DNA of 44,198 bases from an uncultured Dermabacteraceae bacterium (GTDB taxonomy: Bacteria; Actinomycetota; Actinomycetes; Actinomycetales; Dermabacteraceae). This document shows, in pieces, positions 1 to 8,742 of this stretch (its first letter is position 1; every line of letters begins with the position of its first letter). The stretch is taken from contig CAMILZ010000020.1 in the NCBI GenBank assembly GCA_946223075.1, forward strand, positions 1 through 44,198, in the 5' to 3' direction. Both the position numbers and the translations under genes were made by a program. The notes under the pieces are model-generated. The model made no database searches, had not been told where the DNA came from, and saw nothing but the letters and a program-made list of their open reading frames with translations.

Positions 1-241
1 GATTGACGTAGCTAAACGGCGGTAATCCCCTCGGTCCGGCTGCGGGCGGGCACAGCAACGTCACGCACACATGCCGGCGGCGTGAGCGCACGGGAAACCG
101 GAATCAATTCCGACGCCTGCTTGCCCCTCTTTTCCCCTCTTTCGGGCGTCGAGTACCGGCCGGAACATGAGTCGGTCAGTGCCCCCACGAAATCCGAATA
201 CTCCAGGGCGGCACTCAATGCGACTCGCACGGCCGCGTCTA
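1..241. other. left-edge stretch without a supportable gene
   Basis: This stretch lies downstream of the minus-strand PKD-protein gene. A minus-strand open frame of 72 codons with a GTG start (12-230) exists. It has no ribosome binding site, no recognisable domain and a composition typical of an unread frame in GC-rich DNA. I see no tRNA and no strong terminator here. A real gene could continue from beyond the left edge, but nothing visible supports one. Confidence 0.5.
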
Positions 242-1264
242 CTAATCCTTGACGCCCGGCTCAGTTAGGGTTTCGACGCGCGCGTCCGGGTTCACTGGTC
301 CTAGCGTGTCGGGGCCACGCTCCGGCTCTCGGCGGTACTCCTCCGGAACCTCATCACTAACAAGACGAGACTCTCGAAGGTCCGAATAAACCCACCGCTT
401 CTCGCTCGCCACCTCGATGGTTCCCGCAATCGGCTGCCAGGCTCCGCCATTGACCGAATACTCGCCACTGAACTGCGTCACCAGCGAGACCTCATACCAC
501 CCTTGGTACTCATACCGCATCGAGACATCCCGCTCCGGATACGGCCTGCCAGGAAAAGACGTTGTCAACACCGTGCCATCCCCGAAATCCCACACGTACT
601 TCACCGGCGTCGCTCGAACCTGGACCGCTTGGCCAAGCATCTCCACATCGAATGTCTGCACATCCGCTTCCGCCCACGCGATCATGTCGATTCCTATCGG
701 AATCCACCCACCCGGCGGGCCAATGTGCGCTACGAGCGGCTCAACACCAAGCGACTGAAAATCTGATTCCGTCACCACCGGCACCGCCGGCGCAGCACCA
801 CTGCCACCAGATGACGGCCTCGAGCAACTCGACAGTCGCTCCGTACCAAATATAGGAGCACCAGTGGACGGATCAACATCCCTGCCAACACTCATCGACG
901 CACCAGGAGTGACAACCGAACACACAACGCTCTTCAGCTGGCACGCAGTCCCGCCTATCTGCCCAGTAGTGCTGCTCTTATCCGCCAAACACCCCAAATC
1001 CGAATCGCTTGCCGCAGCCCACACCCGACGTGGAGCATCAGTGACTGCGTCGCCCCGAGCGCGTTTGCGATCGTCCGGAAGTTCCGATGTACCGCCGCGG
1101 CCGACTCCTCGAAGATCTGCATCGACAACGATCGAGCTGTTGTCCCCATCAACATCAAACTGAAATTCCGGTTCATCAGCCATCGCGACGCTAAGTGGGA
1201 AGAGTGTAAGGACCGATAGTACGCACACCGCCAACCTGGAAACACACAATGTTTCGCACTTCAT
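242..1264 (-). CDS. secreted PKD-domain protein, function unknown
   Basis: A 340-residue exported protein. Residues 1-29 form a Sec-type signal peptide: short charged start, hydrophobic core, then an SVAMADE-like cleavage region. A low-complexity acidic and Ser/Gly-rich part follows. A PKD-like beta-sandwich domain lies in about the last 140 residues, marked by VWDFGDGT and a later RYEYQGWYEVSL strand. PKD folds usually act as extracellular spacer or adhesion modules, so a surface role is inferred and no catalytic motif is visible. The ATG overlaps the stop of the upstream lipoprotein gene (TAATG), so the two genes are probably translationally coupled and may act together. I cannot assign a named family beyond PKD. 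Confidence 0.75.
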   Translation of the reverse strand: MKCETLCVSRLAVCVLSVLTLFPLSVAMADEPEFQFDVDGDNSSIVVDADLRGVGRGGTSELPDDRKRARGDAVTDAPRRVWAAASDSDLGCLADKSSTTGQIGGTACQLKSVVCSVVTPGASMSVGRDVDPSTGAPIFGTERLSSCSRPSSGGSGAAPAVPVVTESDFQSLGVEPLVAHIGPPGGWIPIGIDMIAWAEADVQTFDVEMLGQAVQVRATPVKYVWDFGDGTVLTTSFPGRPYPERDVSMRYEYQGWYEVSLVTQFSGEYSVNGGAWQPIAGTIEVASEKRWVYSDLRESRLVSDEVPEEYRREPERGPDTLGPVNPDARVETLTEPGVKD

Positions 1265-1941
1265 TACGCTTCACGCTTTTCCCAGGAAGCTTTTGCGACT
1301 ACCCACTTTTCCTCTTGCCACTCCAGGAGGAAAACTGCCTCATACGCGGTAGAGGGGAAATGTTTCCCCTGGCTACCTTGGCGAATCTCAACTGTTTGCC
1401 CACGCGTAAATTGCAAAACAACCGGGCTCTTCCCCCCGTACTGCTCGCGATCCGGCAGTCGTTCAACTGAATCGACAGTTATAGTTGCGGGACTTAAATA
1501 CCTCAGGTCGGCCTGCCAACCATCAATTTCTGTGATGACATGGTCACATCGTTCGCACGTCTGAAGGTTACTGATCTCCTTCAACGGCGCTGAGTCGCCC
1601 GTCGCGTAGCCGTAATACATCGCATCGATAAAGTATTGAGCAGCAACCTTGGCCCCCTGCTCCGTTGGGTATGTAATCCCGAGATAATCCGCCTTGTCAG
1701 GAGCTTCGAGCGCCTCATTCTCCGGTGGAAGCCCCTCCGTACGACCAGCCGGTTCATCCCCGCCGGAATCCGAGGCACCACCCGCATCACTGCCGCCACC
1801 ATCACTACTAGACGAAGCCGCAGTAGTGGGCGCGGCAGGCGTCGGACCACCGACCTCTCCCTCACCACCGCAACCCGCCAGCGCCGCTGCCAACGCGACC
1901 ACCGTCATCACACCGAAAAGTTGCAACCGCCCGCTCCGCAT
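1264..1941 (-). CDS. DUF6318-like lipoprotein
   Basis: A 225-residue lipoprotein. Residues 1-24 are a signal with lipobox LAGC (Cys24 would be lipidated), followed by a long Pro/Thr/Ser/Gly/Asp linker to about residue 75 that would span the wall. The C-terminal domain (about 85-225) contains GITYPTEQGAKVAAQYFIDAM, a CERCDHVI pair of cysteines and a closing WVVAKASWE strand. This pattern matches the DUF6318 family of actinobacterial lipoproteins from memory; no function is known. The start is well supported by the purine-rich GGAGGGGGAG just upstream. It is coupled to the PKD protein downstream. The pair sits where tsaD would normally follow rimI in many actinobacteria. Confidence 0.75.
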   Translation of the reverse strand: MRSGRLQLFGVMTVVALAAALAGCGGEGEVGGPTPAAPTTAASSSSDGGGSDAGGASDSGGDEPAGRTEGLPPENEALEAPDKADYLGITYPTEQGAKVAAQYFIDAMYYGYATGDSAPLKEISNLQTCERCDHVITEIDGWQADLRYLSPATITVDSVERLPDREQYGGKSPVVLQFTRGQTVEIRQGSQGKHFPSTAYEAVFLLEWQEEKWVVAKASWEKREA

Positions 1942-2125
1942 GCACTCCCCCTCCTAAAAGCCGACCACACTCCCCCGAGCGAGGTCCATGTCACATAGCA
2001 AACCACGCAGTTCTTTCCTGCGCAACGGGTGTTTCAGATTTGTGGAAAAACCACCGAACGAGCCACCAAACCCCCACAAACCCAATGCAATCCAGGGAAG
2101 GGACGAACTCAAACCCCCGCAACTC

Positions 2126-2641
2126 CTATGCAATAGGGGGAGAGTCGAGGGGTTTGTGCATCGCGATCGCGTCAATCGGGCCTGCCGGCGTGCGGTAGTA
2201 GCCGCGGCGTACCCCGATCTCGACAAAGCCCGCTCGCTCATAGAGCTCTCGTGCACGCGAGTTGTCGCACCTCACTTCGAGGAACAGCCCCTCGGCGCCT
2301 TCCTCCCGCGCTCGGTCCTCACACCACGCGAGAAGAGCACGGCCGATGCCAGCACCTTCTCGAACGGTACCGATCGTTTGTATGTCAGCGCTCTCCCCCG
2401 CGAGGAATATCCCCGCGTAGCCAAGAACGCCGTCGCTCTCGTCGATCGCGGCGACGTACCGACGGCTCGGATGCGCGATCTCCTCGAGAACCATCTCGAG
2501 ACTCCACGCCTCATCGGGAAAAAGCTTACGCTCGAGGCGCGCGAGTGCGGGAGCATCGGCACGCGCGACCGGGCGGAGCGACCACGGCCCCGAACCCGGC
2601 CGCGCGCGAGAAGGCTCGAGCGGCCTCCCGATCGCAGGCAC
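2126..2641 (-). CDS. rimI: ribosomal protein S18-alanine N-acetyltransferase
   Basis: A 171-residue GNAT-fold acetyltransferase that in this family acetylates the N-terminal alanine of ribosomal protein S18 from acetyl-CoA. The acetyl-CoA loop is visible as VREGAGIGRALL, followed by the typical RimI segment LEVRCDNSRARELYERAGF and a RRGYY element. The start is GTG, 2 bases after the tsaB stop, so it is read as part of the alr-tsaE / tsaB / rimI unit. About 18 residues precede the conserved fold, so a slightly later start is possible. Identity as RimI rather than a generic GNAT rests on sequence and on the tsaB neighbourhood. Confidence 0.9.
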   Translation of the reverse strand: MPAIGRPLEPSRARPGSGPWSLRPVARADAPALARLERKLFPDEAWSLEMVLEEIAHPSRRYVAAIDESDGVLGYAGIFLAGESADIQTIGTVREGAGIGRALLAWCEDRAREEGAEGLFLEVRCDNSRARELYERAGFVEIGVRRGYYRTPAGPIDAIAMHKPLDSPPIA

Positions 2642-2643
2642 GA

Positions 2644-3360
2644 CTAGGCCGGTCGATCGCCGAGGCCGAGCGCCGACTTGCGACGCTTGGGCTTCGCCGC
2701 GTCGGCCTCCCGCAAATAAAGGGGCTCGGTCGACGACAGGTCTTCGCCTCGCGCCTCAGCGCTCAGCGCTGCGCGGATCAAGAAACCCGCATCCGCATGG
2801 CGCAGCTCGCCCGTGGGAGGCAAGATCTCCGGGTAGAGGTGCGCACCGCTACCCACGAGAACATCGGCGGCCGTCAGGCTCGAGGCGATCTCGGTGGGCG
2901 CGGCAACGCCCGGCTCAAACGTGCGAACGATCTGGCGCCCGGAGGCGTCGGAACCTTCACCGCTCACCTCATAGAGCGCCCAGTACACCTCGCGACGACG
3001 CGCATCGAGCGCAACCGCGATCGTCTTGGCTTCGGGGCGCTCCTCCGCTGCTTCGAGGGCAATCGCATCGAGGCTCGGCAGGCCAATGAGACGCGCACCA
3101 AGAACGGAAGCAATCGAACGGGCGGTCACAAGTCCCACCCTCAGCCCGGTAAAGGGCCCGGGGCCTCGGCCCCCGACGATGCACGAAATCTCGGTGCGTG
3201 ACGCCCCCGCCTCCTCCAATGCCGAGTCGATCATCTCAAGCAGCACTTCATCGTGGTGCCGCGCGCGCTCATCCATGCGGCGCGCCAAAATTCGGTAACC
3301 GTCGGCAACCGCAACGCTCACCGCACCCGACGTATCAATACCAAGAGTCAAATTAGCCAT
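2644..3360 (-). CDS. tsaB: t6A synthesis subunit TsaB
   Basis: A 238-residue protein of the ASKHA fold. With TsaD and TsaE it transfers threonylcarbamoyl to A37 of ANN-decoding tRNAs; TsaB is the non-catalytic partner that stabilises TsaD. The N-terminal MANLTLGIDTSGAVSVAV and the central GRGPGPFTGLRVGLVTARSIA are characteristic. I start at the ATG at 3360, because the longer open frame only adds out-of-family residues that overlap the upstream gene. It follows the alr-tsaE stop after 1 base. TsaD, its essential partner, is not in this window. Confidence 0.93.
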   Translation of the reverse strand: MANLTLGIDTSGAVSVAVADGYRILARRMDERARHHDEVLLEMIDSALEEAGASRTEISCIVGGRGPGPFTGLRVGLVTARSIASVLGARLIGLPSLDAIALEAAEERPEAKTIAVALDARRREVYWALYEVSGEGSDASGRQIVRTFEPGVAAPTEIASSLTAADVLVGSGAHLYPEILPPTGELRHADAGFLIRAALSAEARGEDLSSTEPLYLREADAAKPKRRKSALGLGDRPA

Positions 3361-3361
3361 G

Positions 3362-5128
3362 TCACTCCCCGCCCTCTTCCGGGCTAAAACCAGCCTCGCG
3401 CAGATCAATGCCAATGCGCACGAGCTCTTCGCGCGTATACCGTTCACCCACAAACGTCACGGTGAGGCTGCGCTCTTCATCCGTGTCATCCGGGTCGTCG
3501 TCGAGTGGACCGCTCTGCAGGCTCTCCTCGCGATGCAACTCGACAATCGCATACGAGCTCGAAAGATGCTCCACCCGGTCGCGCCCCCACTCCACGAGCG
3601 TGATCGACGTGTCGAGATCCGAATCGAGGTCAAGATCTTCAATATCCCAATCCTCATCGAGGCGATACGCGTCAACATGCACGAGATCAGGCCCCTCGGC
3701 GTTGGCGGGATGCACGCGTGCAATCACGAACGTCGGCGACGCAACATTGCCCCGCACATCGAGTTCGCTCGCGAATCCCTGCGTGAACGTCGTTTTTCCT
3801 GCACCGAGAGGGCCGTCGAGCACAAACAGGTCGCCAGCCTTCGCATGATGCGCAATCGCGCGAGCCGCACGCCTCGTATCCTCCGCGCCGCTCGTGTGCA
3901 CCGTGAACGAACTCGGAACGGGACGCTCGCCCTCGACGCTCCACGTGCGTTCAGCCGAGTCAGTTGCGAGGGGCAGCACCACGCGCGGGACGCGCGAGGA
4001 AACCGACGTCAGGATCTCGTACGGGATCGTTCCGGCCTCACGCGCGAGGTCCTCCGCGGTCCACACACCCGGGTATCGTTTCGGATCGCCGAAAATGACG
4101 ACGCGATCACCGGGTACAGCATCGGTGTCGGGGCCGAGGTCAAGCACGATCTGATCCATCGAGATCGTGCCCACCTGAGGAACCAGGGTCGAAGCTGATC
4201 CGGTTTGCACGAGCACCTGCAGGCGGTTTGTGAGCCGGCGGTCCAGACCGTCGGCATAGCCAATCGGCACAAGCGCGAGGGTAGTCGGGCATTCGGTCAC
4301 GTACCGCGCGCCATACCCCACCACTTGGCCCGCCTCGACGCGCTTCACAAGCGAAATGCGCGACGTGAGCGACATGGCGGGGCGCAAATCCAGGTTCGTC
4401 TCGAGAGGCGAGTAGCCGAACATTGTGATACCCGGGCGCACCATGTCGTAGCGGAACTCCTCACCCGCGAGCGCGCCCGCACTCGCTGACAGGTGGCGCA
4501 GCGGAATCGGGCCAGCGGCGGCCTCAAGCTTCTCGCACATCTCATCGAAGCGCGCAGCCTGCCCGCGAACGCTCCCATCGCCCGGCACATCCGCGTTATA
4601 CAGGTGGCTCATGGCGCCCGCGAGCGACACATGAGAGCTTTCGCGAATTGCCCTGCCGATCGCCTCGACCTGGCTACCGAAAGCGCCTTCGCGCCCCATT
4701 CCGGTATCGAGTGCCACGTGAACGCGCGCGCGACGCTCAATCGAACGCGCCGCATCATTCACGGCCTCGAGTTGTGCAAGAGAGCTCACCGCGAGGTCCA
4801 CACCGGCACCGACGGCATGCGGGAGAACATCCTTCGCGGAGACGGGTTCGTGCAGCCACGCGAGGATCGGCACCTCGAGATCGGCGCGGGCAAGATCGAG
4901 GGCGGTCACCGGGTGCGCGACGCCAAGCCAGGTCGCACCGCCAGCAATCGCCGCGCGTGCCGCCTCCACCATGCCGTGCCCGTAGCCGTCGGCCTTCACG
5001 ACCGCCATGAGGGCGATGTAATCGGGGATCGCGGCGCGAAGCTGCGCGGCATTGTGCGCAATGGCCTTGAGCGAGACCTCCGCCCGGTTTGGGCTCATGA
5101 GGGGGTCGATGTCGGGTGTCAGGTTCAT
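3362..5128 (-). CDS. alr-tsaE: alanine racemase fused to t6A ATPase TsaE
   Basis: A 588-residue two-domain protein. Residues 12 to about 388 form a PLP alanine racemase making D-alanine for peptidoglycan: the PLP lysine is Lys45 in VVKADGYGHG, and the second catalytic base is probably Tyr272 in GYGARY. Residues about 405-565 are TsaE, the ATPase of t6A synthesis, with Walker A GPLGAGKTT (439-447), SPTFVI (464-469) and LVEWG (511-515). No stop or frameshift lies between them, so one polypeptide serves two pathways. The ATG overlaps the acpS stop by 4 bases (ATGA), and tsaB follows 1 base after the stop. Separate alr and tsaE genes are the usual state; fusions of adjacent genes like this occur in some actinobacteria. 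Confidence 0.95.
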   Translation of the reverse strand: MNLTPDIDPLMSPNRAEVSLKAIAHNAAQLRAAIPDYIALMAVVKADGYGHGMVEAARAAIAGGATWLGVAHPVTALDLARADLEVPILAWLHEPVSAKDVLPHAVGAGVDLAVSSLAQLEAVNDAARSIERRARVHVALDTGMGREGAFGSQVEAIGRAIRESSHVSLAGAMSHLYNADVPGDGSVRGQAARFDEMCEKLEAAAGPIPLRHLSASAGALAGEEFRYDMVRPGITMFGYSPLETNLDLRPAMSLTSRISLVKRVEAGQVVGYGARYVTECPTTLALVPIGYADGLDRRLTNRLQVLVQTGSASTLVPQVGTISMDQIVLDLGPDTDAVPGDRVVIFGDPKRYPGVWTAEDLAREAGTIPYEILTSVSSRVPRVVLPLATDSAERTWSVEGERPVPSSFTVHTSGAEDTRRAARAIAHHAKAGDLFVLDGPLGAGKTTFTQGFASELDVRGNVASPTFVIARVHPANAEGPDLVHVDAYRLDEDWDIEDLDLDSDLDTSITLVEWGRDRVEHLSSSYAIVELHREESLQSGPLDDDPDDTDEERSLTVTFVGERYTREELVRIGIDLREAGFSPEEGGE

Positions 5129-5583
5129 TCTTGGGGCTCCTCATCCCCGTGCACCTTCCCGCGGCTTCCGCGGGCCTCCAACACGACCATGGCGGTCGCG
5201 AGGTGGCCGTCGTGCGAAAGGGAGAGGTGCGCGAAACGTACTTCCTGCGCATTCGCGGTCTCGAGCGCGGCGCCGCGAAGCACGAGGTAGGGTCGGCCCT
5301 GCTCGGTGCGGCGCACAATCGCGTCGTGCCACGACAAGTCGCCCGGGTTCCCGAGCGCCTTTCCAAGCGCCTCCTTCGCGGCGACGCGCGCGGCAAGGGA
5401 AGCGAGGCTCAGCTCGCGCTCCTCGGGGGCGAAAAGCCTCTCGCGAAGCCGCGGGTGCCGCTCGAGGCGATCCCCGAGGCGCTCGATGTCAACGATGTCC
5501 ACGCCGATCCCCGCCAGCGCGTCGCCGCCTAACGGCACGAAGCTGCGCTCACGCGCGTTCGGGGGGTTCGACATGTTCCCCAT
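5125..5583 (-). CDS. acpS: holo-[acyl-carrier-protein] synthase
   Basis: A 152-residue phosphopantetheinyl transferase that moves 4'-phosphopantetheine from CoA to acyl carrier protein. The magnesium-binding start motif GIGVDIVDIERL (residues 25-36) and the second motif ARVAAKEALGKALG (65-78) are intact, and LSLSHDGHLATAMVV matches the C-terminal strand. About 22 residues precede the conserved fold, so the true start could be the ATG three codons later or further in. The stop overlaps the alr-tsaE ATG by 4 bases. The gene lies 34 bp downstream of glmS on the same strand, so it probably shares its transcript. Confidence 0.93.
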   Translation of the reverse strand: MGNMSNPPNARERSFVPLGGDALAGIGVDIVDIERLGDRLERHPRLRERLFAPEERELSLASLAARVAAKEALGKALGNPGDLSWHDAIVRRTEQGRPYLVLRGAALETANAQEVRFAHLSLSHDGHLATAMVVLEARGSRGKVHGDEEPQE

Positions 5584-5617
5584 TGTAGGTCGGGCCGTAT
5601 GCCCGGACCCGAGTGCT

Positions 5618-7486
5618 CTACTCGACCGTGACCGACTTCGCGAGGTTTCGAGGCTGATCGACGTCGAGCCCCTTCGCGGTCGCCAGCTCGCACGCGAAGA
5701 TCTGAAGCGGGATGATCGTCAGCAGCGGCGCAAAAAGCGTACGCGTTTCCGGGTAGCGGATCACGACGTCGGCGTAGGGCTCGACGTCGGTGTCGCCTTC
5801 CTCGGCGATCACGAGCGTGTGCGCACCGCGTGCGCGCACTTCCTGAATGTTCGAGACGACCTTCGCGTGAAGCGAGTCGCGGCCGCGCGGGCTCGGGACA
5901 ACGATGAACACCGGCTGCCCCTCCTCGACGAGGGCGATCGGCCCGTGCTTGAGCTCGCCCGCGGCGAAGCCTTCCGCGTGAATGTAGGCGATCTCCTTGA
6001 GCTTCAGGGCACCTTCGAGTGCGGTCGGGAAGCCCACGTGGCGGCCGAGGAACAGCACGCTCGTGGCATCAACCATGTCGCGCGCGAGTTTTTCTACCTG
6101 GCCGGAGTTGTCGAGGACGCTCTGAATTTTGTCGGGGATCTCCTCGAGGTCGCGCATGATCGCCTCGATTTCATCCCCGTAGAGATTGCCTCGCACTTGC
6201 GCGAGGAACAGGCCGAGCAGGTAGCACGCGGCAATCTGACCAAGGTACGCCTTGGTGGAAGCTACGGCGATCTCCGGGCCCACGTGCAGGTAAATGGCGG
6301 CATCGGATTCACGCGGGATGGTCGCACCGCGCGTGTTACAGATTGCGACGACCTTCGCACCTTGCTCTTTCGCATAGCGCACAGCCATGAGGGTGTCCAT
6401 GGTCTCGCCCGATTGCGAGATGGCAACCACGAGAGTGCGCTCGTGGACGATCGGGTCGCGGTAGCGGAACTCGTGGGCAAGTTCCACTTCGACCGGGATG
6501 CGGCACCAGTGCTCAATCGCGTACTTGACAACCTCACCGGCGTTGGCGGCAGTGCCGCACGCGACCACGATGATTTTATCGATCGAACGCAAGTGCGAGG
6601 GTTCGATGTGCATTTCATCAAGAGCAATCTCGTTGTTCTCGAGACGCCCGAGGAGGGTATCGGAGATGGCTTTCGCCTGCTCGTGGATCTCCTTCGCCAT
6701 GAAGGAGGGGTATCCGGATTTTTGAGCGGAGGCCGCATCCCACTCGATCGTGTACTGCTTCGGTTCGGCAACGGGCGTGCCGTCAAAGCCGATCACGTCG
6801 ACGTTGTTGGCGGTGACCGTCACGATCTGGTCCTGGCCGATCTCGACCGCACTCTTCGTGTGATCGACGAATGCCGCGACATCGGAGCCGAGGAAGTTCT
6901 CTCCCTCGCCGAGGCCCACGACGAGCGGGCTGTTGCGCCTCGCCGCCACGATTGTCCCCGGGTGACCCTCGTGAATCGCAAGAAGCGTGAACGCACCTTC
7001 GAGGTGGGCGACACACGCGCGCATCGCTTCGGTGAGGCTTTCGGCGTTCTCGAACTCGCGTGCGAGCAGGTGCGCCACCACCTCCGAGTCGGTGTCCGAA
7101 ACAAATTCGTAGCCCGCCTCAAAAAGTTCCTTCTTGAGGGAGGCGAAGTTTTCGATGATGCCGTTGTGCACGAGCGCGATTTCGCCGTGCTTGCCGCCGA
7201 GATGCGGGTGGGAATTCATGTCGCTCGGGCCGCCGTGAGTTGCCCAGCGTGTGTGGCCGATCGCGACATTCGAGGTCGAGGCTTCGTGCCCGGCGAGCTT
7301 CTCACGCAGGTTTTGGATCTTGCCCGAGGCCTTAAAGAGCTCGATCTCACCCTCGCCGCACCTGGCGATTCCCGCCGAGTCGTAGCCACGGTATTCGAGG
7401 CAGCTCAGCCCCCCGAGGACGACCTCACTCGGCCTGGTTGTCGTACCCGCAGCAGCAGGTCCTGCATATCCCACAATTCCACACAT
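5618..7486 (-). CDS. glmS: glucosamine-6-phosphate synthase (isomerising)
   Basis: A 622-residue glutamine:fructose-6-phosphate aminotransferase, the first step to UDP-GlcNAc. The nucleophile Cys2 is exposed in MCGIVGYAG, and the glutaminase domain runs to about residue 240 (GHTRWATHG, HNGIIENF). Two SIS sugar-isomerase domains follow (ACGTAANAG and SQSGETMDTL; GAHTLVIAEE). The C-terminal tail NLAKSVTVE is the conserved active-site tail. Length is normal. It diverges from coaA; a TACTCT box 7 bases before the ATG could be a -10 giving a leaderless mRNA, although GAGG also lies close by. No glmS ribozyme is visible upstream, as expected for an actinobacterium. Confidence 0.97.
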   Translation of the reverse strand: MCGIVGYAGPAAAGTTTRPSEVVLGGLSCLEYRGYDSAGIARCGEGEIELFKASGKIQNLREKLAGHEASTSNVAIGHTRWATHGGPSDMNSHPHLGGKHGEIALVHNGIIENFASLKKELFEAGYEFVSDTDSEVVAHLLAREFENAESLTEAMRACVAHLEGAFTLLAIHEGHPGTIVAARRNSPLVVGLGEGENFLGSDVAAFVDHTKSAVEIGQDQIVTVTANNVDVIGFDGTPVAEPKQYTIEWDAASAQKSGYPSFMAKEIHEQAKAISDTLLGRLENNEIALDEMHIEPSHLRSIDKIIVVACGTAANAGEVVKYAIEHWCRIPVEVELAHEFRYRDPIVHERTLVVAISQSGETMDTLMAVRYAKEQGAKVVAICNTRGATIPRESDAAIYLHVGPEIAVASTKAYLGQIAACYLLGLFLAQVRGNLYGDEIEAIMRDLEEIPDKIQSVLDNSGQVEKLARDMVDATSVLFLGRHVGFPTALEGALKLKEIAYIHAEGFAAGELKHGPIALVEEGQPVFIVVPSPRGRDSLHAKVVSNIQEVRARGAHTLVIAEEGDTDVEPYADVVIRYPETRTLFAPLLTIIPLQIFACELATAKGLDVDQPRNLAKSVTVE

Positions 7487-7557
7487 GCCTCAGAGAGTAA
7501 CGCCCCACCCATGAAAAAACGCTACTCGACTCCCGCGCGCCGCCCTAAACTTAAGGA
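7487..7557. promoter_or_regulatory. divergent glmS / coaA promoter region
   Basis: These 71 bases separate two divergent essential genes. On the plus strand TAAACT (7546-7551) ends 6 bases before the coaA ATG. On the minus strand TACTCT (7499-7494) ends 7 bases before the glmS ATG. Both fit the TAnnnT -10 box placed to start transcription at or next to the A of ATG, as in leaderless actinobacterial genes. No convincing -35 is seen on either side, which is common for such promoters. Inference from spacing only. Confidence 0.4.
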
Positions 7558-8565
7558 ATGCTCGACCACGTGGACTCTGCCGCCCCCTTTGCCCGCGACC
7601 CGCTTCAGGGCCGCGCACCGCTCGATGACTCCCACCTCACCCCCTTCACGGAGATCAGTCGCGCAGACTGGGCAAGGCTCAGCGACCAAACGCCGCTTCC
7701 CATGACCCCCGAAGAGGTCATGGAAATCCGCGGTCAGGGCGATCCTCTCGACTACGCCGAGGTCAACGACATCTACCGGCCCATTTCGCGACTCCTCAAC
7801 CTGCAGGTCATGACCGCGCAACACCTGCGCAACCTCCGCCAAAGTTTCCTCCAGGAACATTTCCGCCGCACCCCCTTCGTGATTGGCGTCGCCGGCTCGG
7901 TCGCGGTCGGCAAGTCCACGACCGCGCGCCTCCTGCGGCTCCTCACGGCACGCTGGCCCGAAACCCCGCGTGCCCAGCTCATCACGACCGACGGCTTCCT
8001 CTACCCCACCGCTGAGCTCAAGCGCCGCGGCATCCTCGAACGAAAAGGGTTTCCCGAGAGCTACGATCGCCGCGCGCTCCTTCGCTTCATCGCCGATGTC
8101 AAGAGTGGCAAAGACCGCGTCGAAGCGCCCGTTTATTCACATATTTCCTACGACCGTGTCCCTGGCGAACGCATCATCGTGGAGCGCCCCGACGTGCTCA
8201 TCGTCGAGGGTCTCAACGTTCTTCAGCCGGCCCGCCCCCGCGCCGACGGCCGCCTCGGAGTCGCCGTCTCCGACTACTTCGATTTCTCCGTCTACGTCGA
8301 CGCAAAAGAGAATGACATCCGCCGGTGGTACATCGACCGTTTCCTTACGCTCCGCGAGACGGCCTTCTCGAATCCGGAGTCGTATTTTCGCAATTACGCC
8401 AACCTCAGCGATAGCGAAGCAATCGAGCGTGCCGGCCACGTGTGGGACACGATCAACGGTCCGAACCTCAAAGAGAATGTGCAGCCCACTCGTGGCCGCG
8501 CCGACCTCATCCTCCGCAAGGGCCCGAATCACCAAGTTCACTCGGTCTTGTTGCGCCGCATCTAG
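7558..8565 (+). CDS. coaA: pantothenate kinase, type I
   Basis: A 335-residue prokaryotic type I (CoaA) kinase that phosphorylates pantothenate, the committed step of CoA synthesis. Walker A is GVAGSVAVGKST (residues 110-121); TTDGFLYP and the RKGFPESYD segment, which help bind pantothenate, follow. The IDRFLTLRETAF and C-terminal LRKGPNHQVHSVLLRRI parts are typical of the family. The AAGGA is only 1 base before the ATG, too close to act as a Shine-Dalgarno, so a leaderless start is plausible. It converges on glmM, with a strong bidirectional terminator between them. Confidence 0.96.
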   Translation: MLDHVDSAAPFARDPLQGRAPLDDSHLTPFTEISRADWARLSDQTPLPMTPEEVMEIRGQGDPLDYAEVNDIYRPISRLLNLQVMTAQHLRNLRQSFLQEHFRRTPFVIGVAGSVAVGKSTTARLLRLLTARWPETPRAQLITTDGFLYPTAELKRRGILERKGFPESYDRRALLRFIADVKSGKDRVEAPVYSHISYDRVPGERIIVERPDVLIVEGLNVLQPARPRADGRLGVAVSDYFDFSVYVDAKENDIRRWYIDRFLTLRETAFSNPESYFRNYANLSDSEAIERAGHVWDTINGPNLKENVQPTRGRADLILRKGPNHQVHSVLLRRI

Positions 8566-8659
8566 CAGCCGGCAACGGCGACCGCGCCAGGCACGCTTTC
8601 TCGCCAGACAACCCTTTCGGCTTCAGGCCCGGGTTTCTCCCCGCCCCTTTCGCTCATTT

Positions 8660-8720
8660 TCATGAAAAAATGGGGTCCGACGGTTGCTCAGCCACCGTCT
8701 GACCCCAAAATTTTTATGAA
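8660..8720. terminator. bidirectional terminator between coaA and glmM
   Basis: Arms TGGGGTC (8671-8677) and GACCCCA (8701-8707) pair, extended inward by GACGGT/ACCGTC with a one-base mismatch on each side and a loop of about nine bases. The stem is flanked by a run of A on the left and T on the right, so it works as an intrinsic terminator in both directions, for coaA and for glmM. Confidence 0.9.
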
Positions 8721-8742
8721 GTGGAACGCTTCAGCCCGGGAG

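Noticed and set aside
12..230. 72-codon minus-strand open frame at the left edge
   Set aside because: GTG start without ribosome binding site, no domain, composition like an unread frame; position after the PKD gene is the only hint.
5306..7705. 799-codon plus-strand open frame across glmS
   Set aside because: It is the mirror of glmS and acpS in GC-rich DNA. glmS is unmistakable on the other strand.
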